A DNA stretch of 13,839 nucleotides, taken from assembly GCA_947374105.1 (NCBI GenBank), contig CANCAO010000012.1, forward strand, positions 1-13,839. The letters run 5' to 3'. Below, in pieces: positions 1 through 8,064 of the stretch; position 1 is the first letter of the stretch, and every line of letters starts with the position of its first letter. The notes under the pieces are model-generated. The model was not told where the DNA came from and did not search any database. It saw only the letters and a program-made list of their open reading frames with translations. The position numbers and the translations under genes are program-made. This stretch comes from Comamonadaceae bacterium (lineage in GTDB: Bacteria; Pseudomonadota; Gammaproteobacteria; Burkholderiales; Burkholderiaceae_C).

Positions 1-907
1 CGACCCCCAGGTACTTCACCGGAATCAGCCCTTGGTCGTGGTACATGGCCACCACCACATCAAACTCGCCCGGTTCACCCTTTGAAGCGCGTGCACGCAT
101 GAACACCGTGTCCGGTGCCCACGGGCCGCTGACGTTCATCCCCTGCTGACGCGCCGCCTCCATCGCCGGGGCGATGATCTCGATCTCTTCGCGCCCAAAC
201 AAGCCGCCCTCGCCCGCATGGGGGTTCAAGCCCGCCACCCCGATACGGGGTGCACGACCCAGCACGGCGTGCAGCGCGTCGTGCGTGATGCGCAGGGTTT
301 GCAGCACTTGCTCAAACGTCACCGCCTCAATCGCCTCGCGCAGGGACATGTGAATGCTAACCAGCACCGTGCGCAGTTCATCATTGGCCAACATCATGCG
401 CACCGGCAACTCGGCCACCGGCTTGCCCCCATGCTCAGCCGCCAGCGCCTGTAGCAATTCGGTGTGGCCGGGAAAAGCATTAAAGGGTGGCCCCGCCGCC
501 GCCAAAGCCTCTTTGTGCAGCGGCGCGGTGACGATGGCAGCCACCTCGCCCCGCAGCGCTGCCTGCGCCGCCCAGACCACACAGCGCCCGGCCAGATCAC
601 CCGCCACAGCGCTGATTTTTCCATAAGGGACGGGCACAATCAGCTCCTGAATCGATAGCACAGACAGGCAATGGGGTGGCAGTGTCAGAGCCTCAGCAGG
701 CCGCTCGATCACGACCAACGGCAACACCATCTCACCCGCTCGCCGCATCAATTGCGTGGCGCGCCGCAGCGTGCTCACATCCCCCACCACAAAGCAGCCT
801 TGGGTCAGCTCAGGCGCATCTCGAAAGGCTTTGGCAATGATTTCTGGGCCGATGCCCGCAGCGTCGCCCAGGGTGATGGCAATGGGTTTTTGTTGAATGC
901 TTGGCAT
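1..907 (-). CDS. pdxA: 4-hydroxythreonine-4-phosphate dehydrogenase PdxA (3' part outside the window)
   Basis: PdxA oxidises 4-phosphohydroxy-L-threonine with NAD in the DXP-dependent pathway to pyridoxal 5'-phosphate and acts in the cytoplasm as a metal-dependent dimer. I translated 302 codons from an ATG whose complement is CAT at 905-907; the C-terminus (about 30 residues by family length) lies beyond base 1. The start MPSIQQKPIAITLGDAAGIGP carries the family's N-terminal GDxxGIGPE block. The three metal-binding histidines known in E. coli PdxA are visible: H148 in GHTE, H186 in SIHMSL and H290 in MYHDQGLIP. The start lies 7 bp after the stop of the NIF3-like gene, so the two are probably co-transcribed. 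Only the truncation by the window edge is odd. The assignment is firm. Confidence 0.96.
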   Translation of the reverse strand, partial: MPSIQQKPIAITLGDAAGIGPEIIAKAFRDAPELTQGCFVVGDVSTLRRATQLMRRAGEMVLPLVVIERPAEALTLPPHCLSVLSIQELIVPVPYGKISAVAGDLAGRCVVWAAQAALRGEVAAIVTAPLHKEALAAAGPPFNAFPGHTELLQALAAEHGGKPVAELPVRMMLANDELRTVLVSIHMSLREAIEAVTFEQVLQTLRITHDALHAVLGRAPRIGVAGLNPHAGEGGLFGREEIEIIAPAMEAARQQGMNVSGPWAPDTVFMRARASKGEPGEFDVVVAMYHDQGLIPVKYLGV

Positions 908-914
908 GTTGGAC

Positions 915-1682
915 TCAGGCCGGGTTGTCGATCTCAATGTACTCGTGCGCCAGTCCCAGCTGCGCCGCCACATGCGCGGCCACCGCGGGTGCGCCATACC
1001 GCTCGCTGGCATGGTGGCCGCAGGCAATGAAGGCCACGCCACACTCACGCGCCAGGTGCGCCTGCGGCTCCGAGATTTCGCCGGTGATGAAGGCATCGGC
1101 GCCGGCGGCGATGGCCGCTTCAAAATAATTTTGAGCACCACCAGTGCACCACGCTATTTTTTTAATAGCTTCTTGTGGTTTATTGATAAGGGTTACAGGC
1201 CTATTTAATGATTTTTTCACATGCAAGGCCAAATCGGCAGCACTGACAAAACCCGCTTCACTCTGCCCCCCCGTTCGCACGCCGATGAAGCCCAAGTCCT
1301 GCTCGCCAAAGCGGGCGCTGGCAGTCAAGCCCAGCTTCAAGCCCAGTTGTGCGTTGTTGCCCAGCTCAGGGTGCGCATCCAGTGGCAGGTGGTAGGCGAA
1401 CAGGTTGATGTCGTGCTCCAGCAGCAAGGCCAGGCGCTGCTTCATCCAGCCGGTGACACGTCCATCTTGCCCACGCCAGAACAGACCGTGGTGCACAAAA
1501 ATCGCATCGGCCTGCGCGGCAATTGCCGCTTCAATCAGCGCCCGGCTGGCCGTCACCCCCGAGACGATTTTGCGCACCTGCGCTGCGCCCTCGACCTGCA
1601 AGCCGTTGGGGCCATAGTCACGAAAGCGCTCGGGCTGCAGCAGCGCGTCAAAGGTCTGGAGGAGGTGTTGACGGTCAATCAT
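915..1682 (-). CDS. NIF3-like dinuclear metal-centre protein (YbgI family)
   Basis: This 255-residue protein belongs to the NIF3/YbgI/DUF34 family, conserved cytoplasmic proteins with a two-metal site. GTP cyclohydrolase-like or metal-chaperone roles have been proposed for members, but the function is not settled. The metal-ligand motifs are in the family order: VHHG (H64, H65), LDAH (D102) and CGHHASE (H223/H224, E227). The family GEISEPQAH block is at residues 201-209. The ATG is complemented by CAT at 1680-1682, and the gene ends 7 bp before pdxA. Residues about 154-187 are encoded by a markedly AT-rich patch (about 1122-1222), unlike the rest of the gene and containing a 17-bp palindrome. 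It may derive from an interspersed repeat, although the reading frame and the protein motifs on both sides are intact. Confidence 0.93.
   Translation of the reverse strand: MIDRQHLLQTFDALLQPERFRDYGPNGLQVEGAAQVRKIVSGVTASRALIEAAIAAQADAIFVHHGLFWRGQDGRVTGWMKQRLALLLEHDINLFAYHLPLDAHPELGNNAQLGLKLGLTASARFGEQDLGFIGVRTGGQSEAGFVSAADLALHVKKSLNRPVTLINKPQEAIKKIAWCTGGAQNYFEAAIAAGADAFITGEISEPQAHLARECGVAFIACGHHASERYGAPAVAAHVAAQLGLAHEYIEIDNPA
1122..1222. repeat. AT-rich repeat-like patch inside the NIF3-like gene
   Basis: About 100 bp within the NIF3-like reading frame is strongly AT-rich and holds the palindrome GCTATTTTTTTAATAGC (1153-1169, perfect 6-bp arms), followed by ATAAGGGTTACAGGCC. From memory this resembles short interspersed intergenic repeats common in Comamonadaceae genomes; I cannot confirm this without a search. 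The frame stays open across it. Confidence 0.45.
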
Positions 1683-1729
1683 GGTCGCAATTGTCGGTCA
1701 GTCCACCCCTGCCGCTCTACAATTTCGGC
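1683..1729. promoter_or_regulatory. 47-bp divergent promoter gap between the NIF3-like gene and htrA
   Basis: All transcription signals for the two divergent genes must lie in 47 bp or extend into the coding regions. On the plus strand a clear -10-like hexamer TACAAT is at 1718-1723. TTGTCG at 1691-1696 resembles a -35, but the 21-bp spacing is too long, so the -35 is uncertain. The -10 ends only 6 bp before the htrA ATG at 1730, and no Shine-Dalgarno sequence lies between them. I cannot identify a convincing minus-strand promoter. Confidence 0.5.
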
Positions 1730-2875
<1,146 letters not shown>

Positions 2876-2927
2876 CCCTTGGCTATGCCATGCGGTGCAC
2901 ACACACAAAACTCTCAGGAACTGTTTG

Positions 2928-4526
2928 TTGAAAACCATTGCGCTTGAAAATTTCAATCTAGCAGGTGCCATCCATCACCACGCCCTGCACAGCCCACACA
3001 CCACAGCAGTTGCAAGCCAGGGCCAAACCCTGAGCTACGGTGAGCTCGCTCAGCGAGCCGCACGATTGGCGTCATGCCTGACTGCAAGTCCTGACTGGCA
3101 ACGCCGAGATGGGCAAGCGCCGCGTGTCGGCATCCTGGCGTCCCGTGGCATCGATGCCTGTGTGGCCTTACTGGGGGTGTGCTGGGCTGGGGCTACGTAT
3201 GTGCCCATCACGATGAAGCAGCCGCAAGACCGCATGCTGACCCTGCTGGAACAGTGCGACCTGTCTGCCCTCATCACCGACGATGAAGGCCTGAAATTGC
3301 TGACCAAGCGCTTGCTGACGGCATGCCCGAGGCTGGTGCTTCATGCCGGGCAGCCACCCGTAAAGGCTTGGGACAACCCCAGCCACCCACTGATCCAACT
3401 CACAGCACTGCCCCCAGCGACACTGTCAGCACCGGCTAAGGTGATGGCGTCTGACACGGCTTACATCATCTTCACCTCCGGCACCACGGGTACCCCAAAG
3501 GGTGTGATGATTTCCGCAGGCGCAGCCCGACATTACGTGACCATGATTTACCAGCAACTGGGCTTGCAGGCCAGTGACCGCGCTTTGGAAACCTGCGAAC
3601 TCAGCTTTGATTTTTCGGTGCACAACATGTTCTCGACCTGGGAGGCCGGGGCGGCCTTGCACATCTTGCCCGCAACCACTGTTATGAATGCCGTGAAATT
3701 CGTCAAAAATTCAGGGCTCACGGTTTGGAATTCCGTCCCCTCATTGGCGGGCATGTTGCGTCAGCTCAAAGCCCTGGCACCGGGCAGCCTGGCGACGCTC
3801 CGTCTCACTATTTTCGGCGGTGAACAATTGCCAGCAAGCACCGTCACGGCCTGGCAAAGCGCGGCGCCTAACAGCCTCATTTTCAACCTGTACGGCCCTA
3901 CCGAGGCCACCGTCTTTTGTCTGTACCAAACCGTCTCCAACCCCTTGGCCCTAACGCCGGGACGCGACGCAATTTCAATTGGCATGCCACTGCCGGGCAG
4001 CGACGCCCAAGTCGTGGATGACAACGACCAGCCTGTCGCCTGCAATACACCCGGTGAACTGCTGATCGCGGGCGCTCAGCTGTCTGACGGCTACCTTGGT
4101 GCGCCTGCCTTGACGACAGAGCGCTTCCCCCTGCTAGAGGGGCGGCGCTGGTACCGGACAGGCGACCTAGCCCTGTGCGATGAACTTGGCCGCTTTCATT
4201 GCCTGGGCCGGATCGACAACCAAGTTAAGGTACTGGGCTATCGCGTTGAACTGGAAGAAATCGACTCGCACCTGCGCATGGTTTGCGGCTCAGACATCGT
4301 CGGCTCGGTGGCTTGGCCCCTGGCCGATGGCATGGCTCGCGGCATCGTCAGCTTTGTCAACGCCGCGTCAATTGATGCGCCGCGCACCCTTGAAGCGCTG
4401 AAGTCGCGCCTCCCCCCCTACATGCTGCCTAGCCGCATCATTGCCCTGAATGCCCTACCCCTCAGTGCCAACGGCAAAGTTGACCGTAAAGCGCTACGGC
4501 AGTTGCTCGACACGCAAGCTCCATGA
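2928..4526 (+). CDS. DltA/NRPS-type adenylating ligase (probable amino acid:carrier protein ligase)
   Basis: This stand-alone adenylation enzyme of 532 residues should activate a carboxylic acid, probably an amino acid, with ATP and load it onto the carrier protein encoded two genes downstream. The core motifs are intact: P-loop TSGTTGTPKG (183-192), FDFS with the amino-group-binding Asp D228, YGPTEAT (322-328), YRTGD (409-413), GRIDNQVKVLGYRVE (427-441) and the catalytic lysine K517 in NGK. Overall layout and segments such as SGLTVWNSVPS resemble DltA (D-Ala:carrier ligase). The Cys that shapes D-Ala selection in Bacillus DltA is Gly297 here, so the substrate is open. The start is most likely TTG at 2928, with AGGA at 2916-2919 placed 8 nt upstream. 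TTG 2925 and GTG 2895 are alternatives, and there is no nearby in-frame ATG. Its stop overlaps the next start (ATGA). Confidence 0.88.
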   Translation: MKTIALENFNLAGAIHHHALHSPHTTAVASQGQTLSYGELAQRAARLASCLTASPDWQRRDGQAPRVGILASRGIDACVALLGVCWAGATYVPITMKQPQDRMLTLLEQCDLSALITDDEGLKLLTKRLLTACPRLVLHAGQPPVKAWDNPSHPLIQLTALPPATLSAPAKVMASDTAYIIFTSGTTGTPKGVMISAGAARHYVTMIYQQLGLQASDRALETCELSFDFSVHNMFSTWEAGAALHILPATTVMNAVKFVKNSGLTVWNSVPSLAGMLRQLKALAPGSLATLRLTIFGGEQLPASTVTAWQSAAPNSLIFNLYGPTEATVFCLYQTVSNPLALTPGRDAISIGMPLPGSDAQVVDDNDQPVACNTPGELLIAGAQLSDGYLGAPALTTERFPLLEGRRWYRTGDLALCDELGRFHCLGRIDNQVKVLGYRVELEEIDSHLRMVCGSDIVGSVAWPLADGMARGIVSFVNAASIDAPRTLEALKSRLPPYMLPSRIIALNALPLSANGKVDRKALRQLLDTQAP

Positions 4527-6028
4527 GTGCGATAACACCAAGCACTGTCGGGTCACCCTCAGCGAAGGCTTTAGACAGCAGCCCTGCCTCTAGATTTCAG
4601 TTGCGAACATTTTTAGCCATTGATGAGCGTGATGCGTTCATTCGCATGGCGCAGACTGCAACCGGCAAGTTCCTGATTTTTGTGGCGGCTGTGCTGGCAG
4701 CAACCACGCTTCTGCCCTGGTGGGAGTCGGCCTTGGTCGTCAGTGCCGCCATGGCGGCGGCCCAACTGCCGAAGCTTCGTACCCCCATCCTGTTTGCGGC
4801 GACCTGGGTGGCTGCATTTCTGGAAATGAGCCTGGCTCAAAATCATATCTTGACGGATATTGGCATCGTCCTCCAACAGGAAAATGTGACGAGTTGGTCG
4901 GCCACTGTGTTGGCCACTTCGTCCCTGCTGATCGTCATGTTCGGCTCATGGCTTGTACTTTGTGCGACGCGTCGGCACCCCCAATCCATCCTCGCCAGGC
5001 GACCGCTGGTCACGCTCTTGCTGCTGGAAGTTATTTTGGTCGGACTGAGTGCCCCCCCTGTCACACACGGTTTGATGCGCGCCATGCTGTGGTCGCTGTT
5101 GGTGGTCTTGACCCCCTACGTCTGGTTTTTGCCGTTCGCCATCATGGATCAGCGCTCGCGCGAACCCAGCCCGCCAGGGCTGCAAATAGCTCTGCTGCGT
5201 CCATTCTGGAGCCCCGCCTATTTACCGTTTGGAAAAGGGGCTGCCCTGTTGCGAAAAACCCTGTCTAAGACGCCCAGGGACTTGAGCATCACCCAGCTCA
5301 AAGCCCTCAAGCTGCTGGTTTGGTCCAATGTGCTTTTTGGCATGCAAGCGACCATCGAGTGGCTTGGCGAGTACCTGCTGAAAACCCCCAGCCTGCAAGA
5401 GGCTATTGATGCTTTTTTAAACGGCCACCCGCATCCGATTGCAAGCCGTTGGCTCGCCCTGATTTTGGAGGTCGCGACCTACTCGCTCAATATCGCCCTG
5501 TGGGCCGCCCTGTTCATCGGCATTGCCCGGCTGGCCGGTTACCGGCTGCCCCGAGGTTCCTGGCGTCCACTTCAATCCCGCACGCTGATGGACTACTTCA
5601 ACCGTTTTCATTACTACTTCAAAGAGCTTCTGGTTGATTTGTTTTTCATGCCCACATTTTTCACCTTGTTTAAGCGCCACCCGCGTTTAAGAATGTTTTT
5701 TGCGACCTTCATGGCTGCAGGCGTGGGCAACGCGATCTGGCATTTTTTTTACGAGATCCGACTGGTTGCGACCCTGGGCCTGGCCAATGCCCTTGAGTCC
5801 TTTACCAGTTACGCCTTTTATTGCGTGGTACTGGCCACAGGCATCGGTCTGTCGCAGGTGCGGGCTAATAGGGGCATTCGCCCGCCGTCAACGCCGCTGG
5901 GGCGCGCGTACTCATTTTTATTCGTGTGGTCGTTTGTTGTTGGCCTTCATGTGTTTGGTGACGAGTCACGCAACCACACGCTTAGCGAACGCTGCCGATT
6001 TTTGGCGAGCCTATTTGGAGTTTTTTGA
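4523..6028 (+). CDS. Polytopic membrane protein, divergent MBOAT-like acyltransferase
   Basis: This 501-residue protein has many hydrophobic segments (clear ones near residues 50-66, 68-82, 88-103, 126-148, 160-176, 186-207, 311-336, 390-408, 425-445 and 462-478). It starts with an ATGA overlap on the ligase gene. From about residue 358 the stretch FNRFHYYFKELLVDLFF is followed 44 residues later by WHFF with H407. This matches the MBOAT signature, a conserved N/H block and then an invariant membrane-buried His, as in DltB. I infer that it transfers the carrier-bound acyl or aminoacyl group across or at the inner membrane to an acceptor. The similarity to textbook DltB is weak and confined to this C-terminal half, so the family call is an inference strengthened by its place between a DltA-like ligase and a carrier protein. 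The hydrophilic N-terminal 45 residues have no recognised domain. Confidence 0.7.
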   Translation: MSAITPSTVGSPSAKALDSSPASRFQLRTFLAIDERDAFIRMAQTATGKFLIFVAAVLAATTLLPWWESALVVSAAMAAAQLPKLRTPILFAATWVAAFLEMSLAQNHILTDIGIVLQQENVTSWSATVLATSSLLIVMFGSWLVLCATRRHPQSILARRPLVTLLLLEVILVGLSAPPVTHGLMRAMLWSLLVVLTPYVWFLPFAIMDQRSREPSPPGLQIALLRPFWSPAYLPFGKGAALLRKTLSKTPRDLSITQLKALKLLVWSNVLFGMQATIEWLGEYLLKTPSLQEAIDAFLNGHPHPIASRWLALILEVATYSLNIALWAALFIGIARLAGYRLPRGSWRPLQSRTLMDYFNRFHYYFKELLVDLFFMPTFFTLFKRHPRLRMFFATFMAAGVGNAIWHFFYEIRLVATLGLANALESFTSYAFYCVVLATGIGLSQVRANRGIRPPSTPLGRAYSFLFVWSFVVGLHVFGDESRNHTLSERCRFLASLFGVF

Positions 6029-6267
6029 TGGATGAAAATGCGAAACAAAAGCTGCGTGAATTTCTCACCGAAGCGATTCAAAGACAAACCGGAAAAAGCG
6101 AATTTTCGGACGGTGATTCGCTGTTCATCAGTGGCCTACTGGATTCCTTCTCGATGATGAACTTGGTCATGTACATCGAAGAAGCCTTTGGCTTGGATTT
6201 TTCAAGTTTGGAGTTTGATGTCAGTCTGATTGATTCGGTCAACGCGATTGAGACCTTGGTTGCCTAG
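6028..6267 (+). CDS. Acyl/aminoacyl carrier protein (DltC-like)
   Basis: This small acidic 79-residue carrier protein has the 4'-phosphopantetheine attachment site S40 in GLLDSFSMMNL (the DSL-type motif at the start of helix 2) and the later helical part IEEAFGLDFSSLEFD typical of carriers. It is the expected thioester-carrying partner of the upstream ligase and donor for the membrane acyltransferase. The ATG at 6028 overlaps the preceding stop (TGATG), with GGAG at 6017-6020 placed 7 nt upstream. A TTG one codon earlier is possible but less likely. By hand count the gene is about 44 percent GC, clearly lower than the neighbouring genes, which may point to foreign origin or relaxed codon use. 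Its stop codon lies in the first unit of a 15-bp tandem duplication. A DltC-type carrier is more likely than a fatty-acid ACP because of the gene context. Confidence 0.88.
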   Translation: MDENAKQKLREFLTEAIQRQTGKSEFSDGDSLFISGLLDSFSMMNLVMYIEEAFGLDFSSLEFDVSLIDSVNAIETLVA

Positions 6268-6290
6268 ACCTGGGTTGCCTAGACCTGGGT
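6261..6290 (+). repeat. Two-copy 15-bp tandem repeat across the carrier-protein stop codon
   Basis: The unit TGCCTAGACCTGGGT occurs perfectly at 6261-6275 and 6276-6290, followed by a further TGCC. The first copy carries the TAG stop (6265-6267) and the second gives a duplicate in-frame TAG. It looks like a recent slippage or short duplication in the 39-bp convergent gap before the eutA-like gene. I see no hairpin-plus-T-run terminator here. Confidence 0.9.
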
Positions 6291-6306
6291 TGCCAAGCTT
6301 AAATGA

Positions 6307-8052
6307 CTACTCATGTGAATGGCTATGGGGATGGTCGTGATCATGCGAATGGTCATGATCATGGCTGTGCGGCTTGGCCGTGTGGCTATGGCGGTGCATT
6401 TTGCCGCTGCCATGGTCGTGCCACTCGCTCGGATCAGACTTGCCATGGGCGCGTGGGTCTTCGTTAAACACCAATGATTTCACCGTGACCGGCACGGTGA
6501 AAGACGGCATTCGAATGCGCCCGAGGTCCACAAAGTCAAAGCCCCACAGCGTGATGCCATCAATCACCAGCACCTCGCCCTTGACCCGCTCGTCCTCTTG
6601 CAATAAGTGTCCCAGGTTGTGCGCAATGTCGCCATCGGTCAGCACATACAGCGCGCGTTTGTATGCCAGCGTATGGGGCAAGCCTTGCAGCAGCCCCCGC
6701 GCCAAGGCGGAAAGACGATCAAACGAAGGCGCGCCCAGCCAGCGCAGGGAAATGGCCACGTCTTGCTCTCCCTCCACCAAATCGTGACGCCGGAACGACT
6801 GACTCAGCGCCTGGGCAATTTCGTCGGCGTTAATCTGCGGGCCCAACGCCAGATTGAGCGGAATGACCTGCAGGTTTTTACGCGGCAAGAGCACGACCGG
6901 TTCAGAAATAAACGTGGTGTTGCCACTGAGCTGAACGCTGTACTCAGATGCGCCCAGCACTGTTGCGCGAATGCATTCACCGGCTGGCAAGAGCGGCGCG
7001 GGCAACAGGCCGTAGTCAATGCGCTGACGCACTGCATTACCAAAAAGCTTACCCAAATCACCAAAGTCACGCATCTCGCGCTGGTACACGTACTCGCCCA
7101 CGCCGCCCGAGAACATAATGCCGTCGATCTGGCCCCAGTCTTCAATCGGGTCGGTCAAAAACAAATGCGTCAAGTCGTCACGGCTGAAGGTTTGCGTCAG
7201 CACACGCATCAAGGCGTCGGCCATCCACTTGGCCACCTTGGCCAAATCCGCACGATTGACTTTGTAGCCAACTGCCCATTCAAAACCCGCTTGCCGCGCC
7301 AGGTATTGACCTGCGGGCTCCAGACGCGTCAACACATCATGGTCGTCCACCACCATCAGGCGACCGCCTAAATGCACAGCCGCAGTGGCCACCAACTCGC
7401 CGTCTTGCACCAAACCAAGTTTGGTCGTGCCGCCACCAATATCGACATTAAGAATGCGGCTCTTGCCGTCATACGAGCGCTTAGCCGCCCCAGAGCCGTA
7501 CACGGCCAGCATAGCCTCCATGTGGTGACCGGCAGTGGCGCAAACAAACTCACCACCCTGCTCAGCCAGCACGGCGGCAATGGCACCGCTGTTTTCACGG
7601 CGCATGGCTTCACCGGTGAGGATGACCGCACCGGCATCTACTTCGTCCGGGTGCAGGCCTGAGGCGCGGTAAGCACGGTCGATGATGCTGCCCAGGGCCT
7701 GCGCATCAATCAACGAGTCACTCAGATACGGCGTGAGGGAAATCGGTGACTGGTAGAGCGGGGTGCGCTCCACCACGGCGTAGCGACTGGACAAATCTTC
7801 CGCAATGCGGCGCAAGTGAATGCGCGAGAACACCACCTGCGTACCCGATGAGCCCACGTCAATGCCCACGCTGTGCAAGATAACATTGTCTTGACGCCAT
7901 AGGGACTCTTGCTGGGGATCATCCCCGGAGAAGTCACCGTCGTGGTCATGATCATGGTCGGCATCGCCAGCGTGGCTATGAAAGTTGTCTTCACCGTATT
8001 GGTGATCCTTGATGGTGTGGACGTTTTTCTCGTCAGACTCGTTGCTGCTCAT
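6307..8052 (-). CDS. eutA: EutA-like ASKHA ATPase with histidine-rich N- and C-terminal tails
   Basis: EutA proteins are ASKHA-fold ATPases that reactivate coenzyme-B12-dependent ethanolamine ammonia-lyase by exchanging damaged cobalamin. This 581-residue homologue has the nucleotide-binding motifs SVGIDVGSSGTQ (61-72), LNVDIGGGTTKLGL (201-214) and GIMFSGGVGEYVY (311-323), and the C-terminal block VPVTVKSLVF (520-529). It is about 110 residues longer than E. coli EutA because of added tails: seven His in residues 12-37 and fifteen His in residues 545-580, mostly as HxH or HDH repeats. Such tails are known metal-binding or storage elements in other metallochaperones (HypB, CobW-type proteins). 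The start is ATG (CAT 8050-8052), with GAGG about 10 nt upstream overlapping the reductase stop; the gap is 12 bp, so the two are co-transcribed. No eutB or eutC lies in the window, so the client enzyme is unknown. Confidence 0.87.
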   Translation of the reverse strand: MSSNESDEKNVHTIKDHQYGEDNFHSHAGDADHDHDHDGDFSGDDPQQESLWRQDNVILHSVGIDVGSSGTQVVFSRIHLRRIAEDLSSRYAVVERTPLYQSPISLTPYLSDSLIDAQALGSIIDRAYRASGLHPDEVDAGAVILTGEAMRRENSGAIAAVLAEQGGEFVCATAGHHMEAMLAVYGSGAAKRSYDGKSRILNVDIGGGTTKLGLVQDGELVATAAVHLGGRLMVVDDHDVLTRLEPAGQYLARQAGFEWAVGYKVNRADLAKVAKWMADALMRVLTQTFSRDDLTHLFLTDPIEDWGQIDGIMFSGGVGEYVYQREMRDFGDLGKLFGNAVRQRIDYGLLPAPLLPAGECIRATVLGASEYSVQLSGNTTFISEPVVLLPRKNLQVIPLNLALGPQINADEIAQALSQSFRRHDLVEGEQDVAISLRWLGAPSFDRLSALARGLLQGLPHTLAYKRALYVLTDGDIAHNLGHLLQEDERVKGEVLVIDGITLWGFDFVDLGRIRMPSFTVPVTVKSLVFNEDPRAHGKSDPSEWHDHGSGKMHRHSHTAKPHSHDHDHSHDHDHPHSHSHE

Positions 8053-8064
8053 GTCGAATTGGCC

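Noticed and set aside
1523..1729. Upstream extension of the HtrA frame
   Set aside because: It overlaps the divergent NIF3-like gene and would put 69 hydrophilic, non-homologous residues before the signal anchor.
6268..6306. Search for a bidirectional terminator between the convergent carrier and EutA-like genes
   Set aside because: I find only the tandem repeat remnant and no stable stem followed by T residues.
6310..6440. Short repetitive CATGATCATGG-like strings considered as a DNA repeat or operator
   Set aside because: They are the codons of the His/Asp tail of the EutA-like protein; the similar string at 7944-7957 encodes the N-terminal His tail.
6607..7371. A 254-codon plus-strand open frame
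   Set aside because: It lies antisense inside the EutA-like gene, whose protein has clear ASKHA motifs; the antisense product has no recognisable domain and is rich in Arg, His and Gln, as expected from a shadow frame in GC-rich DNA.
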